This document shows positions 51,895 through 60,145 of a stretch of DNA of 64,000 bases, one piece after another (within the stretch, counting starts at the first letter, position 1; each line of letters opens with the position of its first letter). The translations under genes were made by a program, and so were the position numbers. Location: the NCBI RefSeq assembly GCF_902143515.1, contig NZ_CABFVD010000007.1, positions 147,426 to 211,425 of the forward strand, given 5' to 3'. The stretch comes from Hathewaya massiliensis. GTDB taxonomy: Bacteria > Bacillota > Clostridia > Clostridiales > Clostridiaceae. Below the pieces are notes generated by a model, which saw only the letters and a program-made list of their open reading frames with translations, was not told the DNA's origin and searched no databases.

Positions 51895-51958
51895 ATTATT
51901 CCTCCTGTAGCATTTCACTTATGCTTTTTGTCTCCTATTTTTTATTGATTTCTATCCC

Positions 51959-52231
51959 CTAGTTTACCTTTCTAATCCTAAGTGTATTGATTGAATCATC
52001 TTCTTCGATAACATAATTATCTGTTGCTATTACAGTGCATACTTCTATTTGCCCCATATAAAGATTTATAAAAATACGATCTCTATCTGAAAACCTATGT
52101 TTTACGAATTCTACACTGGAAACTACACCGCTTTTAAAAATAACTCCATTTAGTGAAACATATAAATTGGGTTTAACATTAAAGCTTTGCACTGCTTCTA
52201 ATTCATCACATACTATCAAGTGTTTATTCAC
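51959..52231 (-). CDS. Unknown early protein
   Basis: 90 residues, beta-rich (MNKHLIVCDELEAVQSFNVK). Behind AAAGGAGGGATAACGTGA. Unknown. Confidence 0.5.
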   Translation of the reverse strand: MNKHLIVCDELEAVQSFNVKPNLYVSLNGVIFKSGVVSSVEFVKHRFSDRDRIFINLYMGQIEVCTVIATDNYVIEEDDSINTLRIRKVN

Positions 52232-52232
52232 G

Positions 52233-52400
52233 TTATCCCTCCTTTTTATAAAACTCTATAAGCTTATCAATTTCTTCTAGAGGTAATGTCTTCGCAAGAA
52301 CCTTGGCTATTGCCTTTGCTTTTCTGTTTTCAAATTCTTCTTCATTTTCTGGTGTAGTATAATGAACTGTAACAGTCTTAACTTTGCTTTTTCTAGCCAA
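52233..52400 (-). CDS. Small early protein, TTG start
   Basis: 55 residues (ARKSKVKTVTVHYTTPENEE at the start, LPLEEIDKLIEFYKKEG at the end) from TTG 52400, behind GGAGGAGAACA. Common second gene of early operons in clostridial prophages; unknown function. Confidence 0.6.
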   Translation of the reverse strand: MARKSKVKTVTVHYTTPENEEEFENRKAKAIAKVLAKTLPLEEIDKLIEFYKKEG

Positions 52401-52523
52401 TGTTCTCCTCCTCTCGAAATTACTCTCTATTTTTTAATATATGATTTATATTGATAAGTGTGATAATTCCAAAGCCCCCTTTTGTTCACTAATTTAATTT
52501 TTTTAATTCTACATAAACTAATG

Positions 52524-52736
52524 TTACATAGTAACTTTTAAGTTGACTTCCTTTTCAAAAAAAATACTATAAGGTGCATCCAGTATTTCTATTAATTTTT
52601 TTGCTTCTGCTACTGTAAATAAGTCTGGATTATTTTCTTTTAAATTGTAGGTAGAGATACCCATCTTCATGCGTTTAGATATCTCTTCTTGATTTATACC
52701 TTTTAAGGTTCTTAAAGCTCTTATAACGTTTGACAT
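52524..52736 (-). CDS. Cro-like XRE protein
   Basis: 70 residues from ATG 52736 (MSNVIRALRTLKGINQEEIS) behind GGAGGTGAAATT; HTH at ~10-35. First gene of the early transcript, divergent from the repressor. The palindrome at 52530-52548 within its last codons matches the operator. Confidence 0.75.
   Translation of the reverse strand: MSNVIRALRTLKGINQEEISKRMKMGISTYNLKENNPDLFTVAEAKKLIEILDAPYSIFFEKEVNLKVTM
52530..52548. promoter_or_regulatory. Operator copy inside the cro-like gene
   Basis: AGTAACTTTTAAGTTGACT is a near-perfect palindrome and matches the operator at 52793-52811 read in the other direction. Its place at the end of the cro-like coding sequence suggests DNA looping or a roadblock. 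Confidence 0.6.
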
Positions 52737-52766
52737 AATTTCACCTCCACTCATGATGTCACCTTG

Positions 52767-52776
52767 TAGTTGACTA
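52767..52776. promoter_or_regulatory. Operator half-site
   Basis: TAGTTGACTA, between the early promoter's -10 and the Cro-like start. Same core as the other operators. Confidence 0.5.
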
Positions 52777-52787
52777 ACTATGGTTTT

Positions 52788-52816
52788 ATTATAGTCAACT
52801 TTAAAGTTACTGTCAA
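52788..52816 (-). promoter_or_regulatory. Early lytic promoter, perfect consensus with operator in spacer
   Basis: On the minus strand TTGACA (52816-52811), a 17-base spacer and TATAAT (52793-52788). The spacer is the palindromic operator AGTCAACTTTAAAGTTACT (52793-52811), so repressor binding would block RNA polymerase directly. Start near 52781, leading into the Cro-like gene. Confidence 0.85.
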
Positions 52817-52892
52817 TAGTATTTTAATCATTTTCAATAAAATTATTCTTGTTTTTAATAAAAAGTATATTTAAAAGTGACTTTGTTTTATA

Positions 52893-52914
52893 TAGTCAAC
52901 TAATAGTTTATAAT
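52893..52914 (+). promoter_or_regulatory. Repressor promoter with operator
   Basis: TATAAT at 52909-52914 with a poor -35 (TTTTAT at 17 bases) and operator TAGTCAACTA at 52893-52902 in the spacer. A weak promoter overlapped by an operator fits self-regulated repressor synthesis. Confidence 0.6.
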
Positions 52915-52944
52915 ATTATGTAGTGAAAGAAATGGGGTGATTCA

Positions 52945-53469
52945 ATGAGTATAACTGGAGACAGAATAAAAAACGAAAGAAGAAATTTAAAGTTGACACA
53001 AGAACAACTAGGAGAGAAAGTTCATGTTACTAAACAATCAGTTAGTAAATGGGAAAATGGGACTAACTTACCTGAGCCTCCAATATTAAATGAATTGGCT
53101 AAAATATTTGATTGTACTGTCGATTACTTATTAGGTAATACAGATGTAAGAAATAGATTGGAATCAAGTTTATTTGATGGGACTGGACACACATCAAAGG
53201 CTTTAAATAAATTATTCGATAATGAAAAAGAAGGTATAGACGAAAATTTATTATTAAATTATGCTTTAAAAGTTCTTAAAGAAAACTATAACAACTTAGA
53301 ATCAAAAGAAGACCGTTCTGCAGCTGAAACTACTCTATCTATATTAAATGCTTTAATAGATACTGGGGCTTTAAATGAAGATAACTGGAATGAAGACACA
53401 ATGAATATTATAAAATCAGCAATAAATATGTATATTAAAAACAGAAAGAAGACTACGTCTCAAGAGTAG
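52945..53469 (+). CDS. Prophage repressor (CI-like, no S24 peptidase)
   Basis: 174 residues. XRE HTH at ~5-62 (RIKNERRNLKLTQEQLGEKV, TKQSVSKWENGTNLPEPP), then a helical C-terminal domain (LLLNYALKVLKENYNNLESK). There is no LexA/CI-type self-cleavage domain, so induction needs another factor. Start ATG 52945 behind GGGGTGATTCA. Confidence 0.85.
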   Translation: MSITGDRIKNERRNLKLTQEQLGEKVHVTKQSVSKWENGTNLPEPPILNELAKIFDCTVDYLLGNTDVRNRLESSLFDGTGHTSKALNKLFDNEKEGIDENLLLNYALKVLKENYNNLESKEDRSAAETTLSILNALIDTGALNEDNWNEDTMNIIKSAINMYIKNRKKTTSQE

Positions 53470-53482
53470 TCTTCTTTTTTTC
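53448..53482 (+). terminator. Repressor terminator
   Basis: GAAGACTAC (53448-53456) pairs with GTAGTCTTC (53466-53474), then seven Ts. It overlaps the last codons of the repressor and of the convergent 41-residue gene. Confidence 0.85.
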
Positions 53483-53578
53483 TAATTCATATTTTATATA
53501 TTCACTGAGAACTTCTATTTCGATTAAGTTTTCATTCCCCCTAATTAATTCTATGATATCCCTTAGACATTTATCCAT
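53453..53578 (-). CDS. 41-residue protein downstream of an SOS box
   Basis: MDKCLRDIIELIRGNENLIE, then a helical charged end. Start ATG 53578 behind GGAGGGGTTAT. It is convergent with the repressor and shares 17 bases with its 3' end, so its mRNA is antisense there. TATAAT-like sequences lie at 53610-53625 and a LexA-type box at 53644-53657. Candidate SOS-induced antirepressor; this is inference. Confidence 0.5.
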   Translation of the reverse strand: MDKCLRDIIELIRGNENLIEIEVLSEYIKYELEKKKTTLET

Positions 53579-53643
53579 ATAACCCCTCCTGTATTTTCAG
53601 TTGATATTATATTATATCCCCTTAGGTATTAAAATGCATTTTC

Positions 53644-53657
53644 CGAACTTATGTTCG
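53644..53657. promoter_or_regulatory. LexA-type SOS box
   Basis: CGAACTTATGTTCG matches CGAACnnnnGTTCG, the Gram-positive LexA (DinR) consensus, exactly. It is 66 bases upstream of the 41-residue gene, near its probable promoter. Confidence 0.75.
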
Positions 53658-53659
53658 AT

Positions 53660-54039
53660 ATAAAGGTTAAAAACAAGGTCTTTACATAGCATAATTCAAA
53701 AAATACTTACGAAACTTTAATCAATATTGCCTAAAGTCAACAGTATGCATTTTTTTATTATGTATTAAACTATGTAAAAACCTCGTTGTGTATTTTATAA
53801 TGTTTTAAAACTACAAGTTAGATAATATCATATATTAATCCAAAATTCAACTACATTAAACAAAATTTTCACATAGATTATAATTTAATTGTATAACAAA
53901 AAGTTAGCTCTGTCCGAGCTAGTGCTCGACTTCTTATAACCTAATTAACATATAATGTATCTTTATGTAATATATTTATAATTATTTATATTTGAAATTA
54001 AGTTATAATCTAAAAGATAGGTTATAGAAAGGATACAAA
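53660..54039. other. Gene-free tract with inverted repeats
   Basis: No gene seen. It holds a long-spaced imperfect inverted repeat (53674-53695 with 53757-53785; core TTTACATAG/CTATGTAAA plus CATAAT/ATTATG), and a pair of overlapping palindromes (TAGCTC/GAGCTA at 53905-53921 and CGAGC-TAGT-GCTCG at 53915-53928) upstream of the HTH/recombinase operon, possibly its operator. TATAAT at 54004-54009 may be its -10. Confidence 0.5.
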
Positions 54040-54294
54040 ATGCAACAAAAGGTAAATATAAAAAAATACAGAGAGAAAAAAACATTAAGCCAAAATAAAC
54101 TTGCTAAAAAAATTGGAGTTAGCCAAAGTTATTTATCTGCAATTGAAAGAGAAGAGAAAAGCCCTACAATACGTATGCTATTTAAAATTGCACATGAATT
54201 GAATGTTTGCCCTAGATTGCTAATACGTTGTACAATAGAGTGTAAATATTGTACTAAAAAATATAAATGTTTATGTGATTTGGGGGATAAATAA
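54040..54294 (+). CDS. XRE-type HTH protein with Cys cluster
   Basis: 84 residues: HTH at ~5-55 (REKKTLSQNKLAKKIGVSQS, YLSAIEREEKSPTI) and a C-terminal CTIECKYCTKKYKCLC, four to five cysteines that could bind zinc or Fe-S. Its stop overlaps the recombinase ATG (TAATG). By position it may control the recombinase or act in excision. Confidence 0.7.
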   Translation: MQQKVNIKKYREKKTLSQNKLAKKIGVSQSYLSAIEREEKSPTIRMLFKIAHELNVCPRLLIRCTIECKYCTKKYKCLCDLGDK

Positions 54295-55913
54295 TGATTG
54301 TAGCAATATATTCTAGGAAATCTAAGTTTACAGGTAAGGGCGAAAGCATAGAAAATCAAGTGCAGATGTGTAAAGAGTATATAAAAAGAAACTTCCCTGA
54401 AGAAAAATATGAATTTAAAATTTATGAAGATGAAGGTTTTTCAGGAGGGAATACTAATAGACCTAAGTTCCAAGAGCTACTTAAAGATGTTAAGAAAAAG
54501 AACTTTGATATACTTATATGTTATAGATTAGATCGTATAAGTAGAAATGTAGCAGACTTTTCTTCTACCCTTGAGCTTCTTGAAAGTAATAATGTAAGCT
54601 TTGTATCTATTAAAGAACAGTTTGATACCTCCACGCCAATGGGTAAAGCAATGGTCTTTATAGCCTCTGTCTTTGCGCAATTAGAAAGAGAAACTATTGC
54701 TGAACGTGTTAGAGATAATATGCTCGAACTTGCTAAATCCGGTAGATGGTTAGGTGGCCAAACCCCATTAGGGTTTGAAAGTGAACAAATAATCTACATG
54801 GATCAAGAGTATAAAGAAAGAACAATGTATAAATTGTCTCCAATTAGTGATGAGCTTAAATTAGTTACGTTAATTTATAAGAAGTACTCTGAATTGAAAT
54901 CCCTTAGAAAAGTTACACAATGGCTTTTAGAACATAAATATAAAACTAAGTTAGGAGCTGAATGGAACGTTAGAGCAGTATCAGATTTACTTCAAAACCC
55001 TACTTATGTAAAGGCAGATGAAAAAGTTTTTGAGTATCTAGAAAGATTAAAAATAACATGTGTTGGAACTCCTGATGGCAAGCATGGGATTTTAACTTAT
55101 AATAAAAAGAAGGGACAAAATCAATATAGAGATACTACAGAATGGATAGCAGCTATAGCTAAGCATGAGGGGATAATAGAAGCAGACAAATGGCTAGAAA
55201 TACAATCTACACTAAAAGCCAACAAAACAAAAGCACCTAGACTAGGCAAAACTCATAATGCTCTTTTAACTGGGTTAATAAGGTGTGATAAATGTAACTC
55301 TCCTATGACTGTTATACATGGTTCTAAAGATAAGGAAGGCAATACAAGGTTTTACTATGCATGTTCTATGAAAATAGCTTCTAAAGGGACCAGATGCAAT
55401 AATGAAAATGTTAGAACTATTGATGTAGAAAAAGCAGTTATAAATGAACTAAAAAAAGTAACTAAAGACAACGGATTACTTGTTAAGGAACTATCTAAAG
55501 CGAAAGAAGAAGTTGCATCACAAATAGATAATTCTAATGAATTAGATCTTCTTAATAGTTCTTTAAAAGTTAAGGAGACAGCTATAGAAAACTTAGTAAA
55601 GCAGTTATCCCAGAATTCCTCTTCTACTGCGGCAAAATATATAATTGATGAAATTGAAAAGAATGAAAGTGAATTAAATGAAATAAAAGAAAAACTCAGT
55701 GTTATCACTTCAAGAACTGAAAAAAATAAAAAAGTTGATATTAACATTGATTTTATAATAAACCAATTACAGAATTTTTCACAATTAATAGATGAAACAG
55801 AAGATATTGAACACAAAAAATTCTTACTAAGTTCTGTATTAGATAAAGTTACATGGAGTGGAGATACTGGAAATATAGATGTTAAGCTGTGGGGAGCACA
55901 TAAAAAAAAATAG
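54294..55913 (+). CDS. int: Large serine recombinase (phage integrase)
   Basis: 539 residues. Catalytic domain with YSRKSKFTGKGESIENQ (catalytic Ser within the first ~10 residues), YRLDRISRNVADF and AVFAQLERETIAERV-like motif; recombinase domain; zinc-ribbon domain RCDKCNSPMTVIHG with CSMKIASKGTRCNNEN; and a coiled coil at ~415-470. Integrates the phage by strand exchange between attP and attB. Intact and next to the junction. Confidence 0.95.
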   Translation: MIVAIYSRKSKFTGKGESIENQVQMCKEYIKRNFPEEKYEFKIYEDEGFSGGNTNRPKFQELLKDVKKKNFDILICYRLDRISRNVADFSSTLELLESNNVSFVSIKEQFDTSTPMGKAMVFIASVFAQLERETIAERVRDNMLELAKSGRWLGGQTPLGFESEQIIYMDQEYKERTMYKLSPISDELKLVTLIYKKYSELKSLRKVTQWLLEHKYKTKLGAEWNVRAVSDLLQNPTYVKADEKVFEYLERLKITCVGTPDGKHGILTYNKKKGQNQYRDTTEWIAAIAKHEGIIEADKWLEIQSTLKANKTKAPRLGKTHNALLTGLIRCDKCNSPMTVIHGSKDKEGNTRFYYACSMKIASKGTRCNNENVRTIDVEKAVINELKKVTKDNGLLVKELSKAKEEVASQIDNSNELDLLNSSLKVKETAIENLVKQLSQNSSSTAAKYIIDEIEKNESELNEIKEKLSVITSRTEKNKKVDINIDFIINQLQNFSQLIDETEDIEHKKFLLSSVLDKVTWSGDTGNIDVKLWGAHKKK

Positions 55914-55975
55914 GTTCCCCACTGGAACCTTCTAACATGGTTAATCTTGGACAAAAGTTGCGATTTGTTATGTCT
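55914..55975. other. Prophage-chromosome junction (attachment site region)
   Basis: A host reading frame opens after the TAG at 55911 and becomes recognisable from about 55970 (AEAICTGSLAGHNAARYLA), while the recombinase stops at 55913. The crossover must lie in this interval. The core bases cannot be fixed without the other end. Confidence 0.65.
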
Positions 55976-56264
55976 AGCAGAAGCTATTTGTACTGGTTCA
56001 TTAGCTGGGCATAACGCAGCAAGATACTTGGCTAATAAAGCACTTTTAGCTATACCTAAAGAAAGCTGTATAGGTGATATTATATCCTATGCAAACTATA
56101 GGCTACTTCAAAAAAATGACAAGAAGAGTAGATACACCTTTGCAGGTTCAGTATACTTTGATAGAATGAAGGAGTTTGGACTTTACACTACAGACGTAGA
56201 AGAAATAAAAAATAGGATAGAAAAACTAGAGCTTACAAATATATTTTCAGAGAAGCTTATTTAA
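55947..56264 (+). pseudogene. 3' fragment of host FAD-dependent oxidoreductase-like gene
   Basis: About 100 residues with LAEAICTGSLAGHNAARYLANK, IPKESCIGDIISYANYRLLQ and YTFAGSVYFDRMKEFGLYTT, resembling the C-terminus of GidA/TrmFO-like FAD proteins. The N-terminal part should lie beyond the left end of the prophage. No credible own start. The host gene is therefore disrupted in the lysogen and restored on excision. Confidence 0.6.
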
Positions 56265-56319
56265 GTTATTAACTTTTTTATTTTTACCTATATAAATTAA
56301 AAACTGCATAGAAAAAAAC

Positions 56320-56358
56320 TTAGGCAAGAATGTTCTTATTAAAGACATTCTTGCCTAA
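56320..56358. terminator. Bidirectional terminator, 14-bp perfect stem
   Basis: TTAGGCAAGAATGT pairs with ACATTCTTGCCTAA, 11-base loop, A-rich and T-rich flanks. It lies between convergent genes. Confidence 0.85.
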
Positions 56359-56415
56359 TTTAAGTTTAATATCATAACTAAATATAAGTTATATTTAAAA
56401 ATTATACTTTTAAGT

Positions 56416-57537
56416 TTAAAACCCACTCTTTAGTTTTTCCATAAAAGTTTTTTCATTAAGTATTTCATCTTTGTTAAAAACTGGATAAGAATAAATTTCT
56501 TTATCTCCCTTTAACACCCTTAATTCCCCTATAAAAGAGTCCTTATGAACTTTTGTATCTTTTAAATTAAATTCATTTATCTCTAATTTACAATTAAAGT
56601 TTTCTCCATTTTTTATTGGTAACTTTATATCTTCATTAACATATATAGGAATTACCTTGCCCTTTTTATCCTTTACTTCTCCTACAATATCACCCTTATT
56701 TTTTAAAGTTACTTCTTTAAAGTTTCCTTTTACATATTCATAAATTTTCTTACTCTCTTGCCACCTTGCAGAACAATTTAATGTTACTACAATAACTTCT
56801 CTTCCATTTACATCAAAGGAAGAAACTAGACATTTACCTGCTTTCCCTGTATAACCTGTTTTAACTCCTGTACAATCAGGAATACTATATAGTAACTTAT
56901 TTATATTATTATAGTCTCTTGTGAATTCATGTTTTTCTTTAGTAATTTCTTTGCTTTTAACTATATCATCAAAAACTTTATTTCTTTTTGCTGCTGCAGT
57001 TATTAGTGCTAAATCATAAGCTGTTGTATAATGGTTATCGCTATCCAATCCATGTGGAGATTCAAAATGAGTATTAGTCGCTCCTAATCTTAAAGCTTCT
57101 TCATTCATAAGCTTTAAAAATTCTTCTACAGAACCTGATATTCCCTCCGCAATAGCAATTGCTGCATCGTTTCCTGATTTAAACATTAATCCATACAATA
57201 ATTCTCTTAAAGTAACCTTTTCTCCCTCTTTATATTTTATGGTAGAACCGTGTATTTTATCTGCTCTTTTAGAGATTGTAAATTCTTTATCTAATTCACC
57301 ATAATTTATAGCAACTAGAGCTGTAAGAATCTTTGTTGTGCTTGCCATTGGTATTACCTCATATGCATTTTTTTCATATAAAACCACACCTGTTTCCTTG
57401 TCTAAGGCTATGGCACTTCTGGCATTTACATGGATATTTTTGTTTATTTCTTTTCCGTAAACAAAACCTACATTAAAGACCAAATTCAATATAATTATGC
57501 TAGCAAGTAAAAAACTTTTATAAATATTTTTATTCAT
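56416..57537 (-). CDS. D-alanyl-D-alanine carboxypeptidase (first copy)
   Basis: 373 residues with a signal peptide (SFLLASIIILNLVFNVGFVY), active-site STTK in PMASTTKILTALVA, SGN in FKSGNDAAIAIAE, and KTGYTGKAG. A C-terminal PBP5-like domain follows. Trims peptidoglycan stem peptides outside the membrane. Chromosomal. Confidence 0.9.
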   Translation of the reverse strand: MNKNIYKSFLLASIIILNLVFNVGFVYGKEINKNIHVNARSAIALDKETGVVLYEKNAYEVIPMASTTKILTALVAINYGELDKEFTISKRADKIHGSTIKYKEGEKVTLRELLYGLMFKSGNDAAIAIAEGISGSVEEFLKLMNEEALRLGATNTHFESPHGLDSDNHYTTAYDLALITAAAKRNKVFDDIVKSKEITKEKHEFTRDYNNINKLLYSIPDCTGVKTGYTGKAGKCLVSSFDVNGREVIVVTLNCSARWQESKKIYEYVKGNFKEVTLKNKGDIVGEVKDKKGKVIPIYVNEDIKLPIKNGENFNCKLEINEFNLKDTKVHKDSFIGELRVLKGDKEIYSYPVFNKDEILNEKTFMEKLKSGF

Positions 57538-57632
57538 ACTATCATCCCTTCACAATAAATTATTTATTCTCTTATAAAAAAGGAATAATTGGATATAATA
57601 ACTAAAAGGTTAAGAAAAGTCTGGAGGAAATT

Positions 57633-58160
57633 ATGAAATACTTAATTATAATAGGAATAATTCTATGTCTTATTTTATTTTTCCCTGTACCTTTAAAAAT
57701 ATATATCCTATTTATAGAAAAAGAATTAAATATATATGTTTATAATTTTAATATAAAAAATAAAAGCTTTAAAAATAAACCCATAATTGAAAGCCTTAGT
57801 GAATCTATAAAGAGTTCTAAATTTAAGCTTAGTAATATTGCAAAAGCTAAATCATCTTCTTCAAAAAATAAAAAGAAAACAAAACTTAATTTTAATATAT
57901 CTGTTAATTATAGTCTAGATGATGCTTTTGAGACTGCTATTTTCTATGGAATTATTTATGGTAGTTTAAATATACTTTTAACTTATTTGTCAAAGTATGT
58001 GATTTTAAAACCCTTAGTTATTAAAGTAACACCAGAGTATAATACTGAAAAATTAGATATAAAGATTAAAGGTATAATTTACTTGAATTTAGTAAAAATT
58101 ATATATATATTAGTAAAATTATATATAAGCTCTAAGAAAGATAAAGTTAGGAGGACTTAA
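57633..58160 (+). CDS. DUF2953 membrane protein
   Basis: 175 residues: N-terminal membrane helix (LIIIGIILCLILFFPVPLKI), low-complexity Ser/Lys linker (KAKSSSSKNKKKTK) and a second domain with an amphipathic/membrane segment. Always next to ytfJ in clostridia, which points to a sporulation role. Start behind CTGGAGGAAATT. Confidence 0.75.
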   Translation: MKYLIIIGIILCLILFFPVPLKIYILFIEKELNIYVYNFNIKNKSFKNKPIIESLSESIKSSKFKLSNIAKAKSSSSKNKKKTKLNFNISVNYSLDDAFETAIFYGIIYGSLNILLTYLSKYVILKPLVIKVTPEYNTEKLDIKIKGIIYLNLVKIIYILVKLYISSKKDKVRRT

Positions 58161-58161
58161 A

Positions 58162-58602
58162 ATGTCAAATAATCATCCAATTGATAACTTATTGCAAAAC
58201 ACTATGGAAAGTCTTAGAACCCTTGTAGATGTGAATACTATTGTAGGTGATGCTTTTAAAACTGCTGATGGAAGTACTGTAATTCCAGTTTCAAAAGTTT
58301 CTATGGGATTTGCTTCTGCAGGAACAGATATTCCAAATTCTCAAGGAGAAGAAAATAAAGGTGAGGATTTCCCTTTTGGGGGTGGTTCTGGTGCTGGTTT
58401 ATCTGTAAAACCTGTAGCTTTTTTAGTTATTAAAGGAGATAAATGCAGAATGGTATCCCTAAATTCTGAAACTACAGCTGATAGACTGATTGATTCTGTT
58501 CCTCAATTTTTAGAAATTATAAAAGATATGTGCAAAAATAAAGAGCAAGATAAAAAATGTCATAAATCTCAAAGCAATAAGGAAAACATAGATAATGATT
58601 AA
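58162..58602 (+). CDS. ytfJ: YtfJ/GerW-type sporulation protein
   Basis: 146 residues: HPIDNLLQNTMESLRTLVDV, VIPVSKVSMGFASAGTDIPN, FPFGGGSGAGLSVKPVAFLV. This is the conserved spore protein family (GerW) with its Gly-rich loop. The C-terminus is a charged tail. AGGAGGACTTAAA upstream; coupled to the DUF2953 gene. Confidence 0.9.
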   Translation: MSNNHPIDNLLQNTMESLRTLVDVNTIVGDAFKTADGSTVIPVSKVSMGFASAGTDIPNSQGEENKGEDFPFGGGSGAGLSVKPVAFLVIKGDKCRMVSLNSETTADRLIDSVPQFLEIIKDMCKNKEQDKKCHKSQSNKENIDND

Positions 58603-58603
58603 A

Positions 58604-58639
58604 AAATTGCCCGTAATAAGAATTTATTACGGGCAATTT
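58604..58639. terminator. Bidirectional terminator, 16-bp stem
   Basis: AAATTGCCCGTAATAA pairs perfectly with the matching arm ending at 58639; convergent genes on both sides share it. Confidence 0.85.
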
Positions 58640-59208
58640 TAAGATTCTAAATCAAATGCTATGTCTTCCATATTAGGTAATTCATTCAATCCCTCTAATT
58701 CAAAATACTTCAAGAACTCTGTAGTAGTACTGTATAATATAGGTCTACCTGGCATATCCTTACGACCATTTTCCTTAATTAAACCTTTTTCTTGAAGAGT
58801 AGCAAGGGCACGATCACTTTTTACTCCTCTTACTTCATCAATTTCAATTCTGGTAATAGGTTGTTTGTATGCTATTATGGATAAAACCTCTAATGCTGCT
58901 TGAGATAATGATTGTCTTGTATTTGTTTTTAATAGTTTTTGTATATATTGTGAGTTTTCGCCTTTGGTAACTAACTGATATGTATCTTGAAGTTTTATAA
59001 CCTTAATTCCTCTACTATGCTCTTCATAACTCTCCATCATGTTTTGCATTACCTTAATTGCAAACTCCTTACTACACTGAATTATATCTGCAATAATTTC
59101 TATACTTAGAGGATCGCCTGAAACAAATAATATAGATTCAATTATGGAAAAATATCTAGCACTATCATGTATGGCTTCTATTTCTATTTGTTCTTCATTA
59201 TTTATCAA
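58639..59208 (-). CDS. scpB: Segregation and condensation protein B
   Basis: 189 residues: SIIESILFVSGDPLSIEIIA, LSQAALEVLSIIAYKQPITR, EIDEVRGVKSDRALATLQEK, PGRPILYSTTTEFL. Two winged helices; with ScpA and SMC forms the condensin complex. Overlaps scpA by 11 bases. Confidence 0.95.
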   Translation of the reverse strand: MINNEEQIEIEAIHDSARYFSIIESILFVSGDPLSIEIIADIIQCSKEFAIKVMQNMMESYEEHSRGIKVIKLQDTYQLVTKGENSQYIQKLLKTNTRQSLSQAALEVLSIIAYKQPITRIEIDEVRGVKSDRALATLQEKGLIKENGRKDMPGRPILYSTTTEFLKYFELEGLNELPNMEDIAFDLES

Positions 59209-59950
59209 CTTGTTCCACCTCTTCCATATATATTTCTGTAAAATTATTTTCTTGAATTACTTTTATTCTTTTTAATCGTATTAATTCTAGCATTGCTAAA
59301 AAGGTTACAATAACCTCTACCTTGCTTTCACATTGAAAAACAATATCTGAAAAATAGCCTCTTTTTTGTTGTCTGAATATATGCTGAAGATAATCCATCT
59401 TATCTTCTATCTTATACTTATCTATAGATATTCTCTTGGGTATTCTATTTCCAAGATTTTGTTTACTATAATAATTATTTATAATTTCGTTAAAAATATT
59501 ATATAGTTTTAATAAAGTTATATTCTTTAAAAGTTCTTTTAAATCTAAGACCTTATCCTCTTCTATTATTTCAGCAGGTTTAGAATATACTACTCCCTCA
59601 TTATTTTCTTTTTTACTTAAAAATTTAGCAACTTCTTTAAATTTCTTATATTGAATTAACTTCTCTATTAATTCTTCTTTTGAATCTGCCTCATTGGACT
59701 CCTCCTCATCATCTATGGTCACTTTAGGCAATAATTCTTTTGACTTTATTTCTAAAAGAGTAGCTGCTATAACTACAAATTCTGAGGCAACTTCAAGATC
59801 CATTTCTTCCATAGCTTTTAAGTATGAAATATATTGATAAGTAATCTCAGAAATTTTAACCTCATAAATGTTCATTTGATTTTTTTTAATAAGGTGTAGT
59901 AAAAGATCAAAAGGTCCTTCAAAATTTTCTATTTTAATACTAATAGACAT
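59198..59950 (-). CDS. scpA: Segregation and condensation protein A
   Basis: 250 residues: IENFEGPFDLLLHLIKKNQM, YISYLKAMEEMDLEVASEFV, LLEIKSKELLP. The kleisin subunit linking SMC heads. Chromosomal. Confidence 0.95.
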   Translation of the reverse strand: MSISIKIENFEGPFDLLLHLIKKNQMNIYEVKISEITYQYISYLKAMEEMDLEVASEFVVIAATLLEIKSKELLPKVTIDDEEESNEADSKEELIEKLIQYKKFKEVAKFLSKKENNEGVVYSKPAEIIEEDKVLDLKELLKNITLLKLYNIFNEIINNYYSKQNLGNRIPKRISIDKYKIEDKMDYLQHIFRQQKRGYFSDIVFQCESKVEVIVTFLAMLELIRLKRIKVIQENNFTEIYMEEVEQVDK

Positions 59951-60103
59951 GTAAATCTCTCCAAATTTTATTTTAATAAATTGAAATTTAATTTATTAAA
60001 TGAATTTTAAAACTAAAAACTATAGTTATAGAATAAAAACATATTAATTATATCATTTAACCATGAGTTACTTCAAGAAATAAACTTTTAGTACTATTAA
60101 AAA

Positions 60104-60137
60104 TTCCCTTACTTTATTAAATAATAAAGTAAGGGAA
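60104..60137. terminator. Terminator, 16-bp perfect stem
   Basis: TTCCCTTACTTTATTA pairs with TAATAAAGTAAGGGAA with a two-base nominal loop; it ends the carboxypeptidase transcript 10 bases after its stop. Confidence 0.8.
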
Positions 60138-60145
60138 TAAAGGTT

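Larger units (their letters stand above)
1..55935 (-). mobile_element. Prophage (siphovirus type), left end outside the window
   Basis: A complete early-to-late phage programme is read here: serine recombinase, repressor/Cro switch, recombination and replication genes, late regulator, terminase, portal, capsid and tail genes. Nearly all lytic genes are on the minus strand. The right boundary lies just after the recombinase stop, where an interrupted host reading frame begins. Lysis genes and the left attachment site are not seen and should lie beyond position 1. Confidence 0.95.

Noticed and set aside
55355..55954. Minus-strand 199-residue frame opposite the recombinase
   Set aside because: Antisense shadow of the recombinase C-terminus with Ser/Phe-rich composition and no homology to any family.
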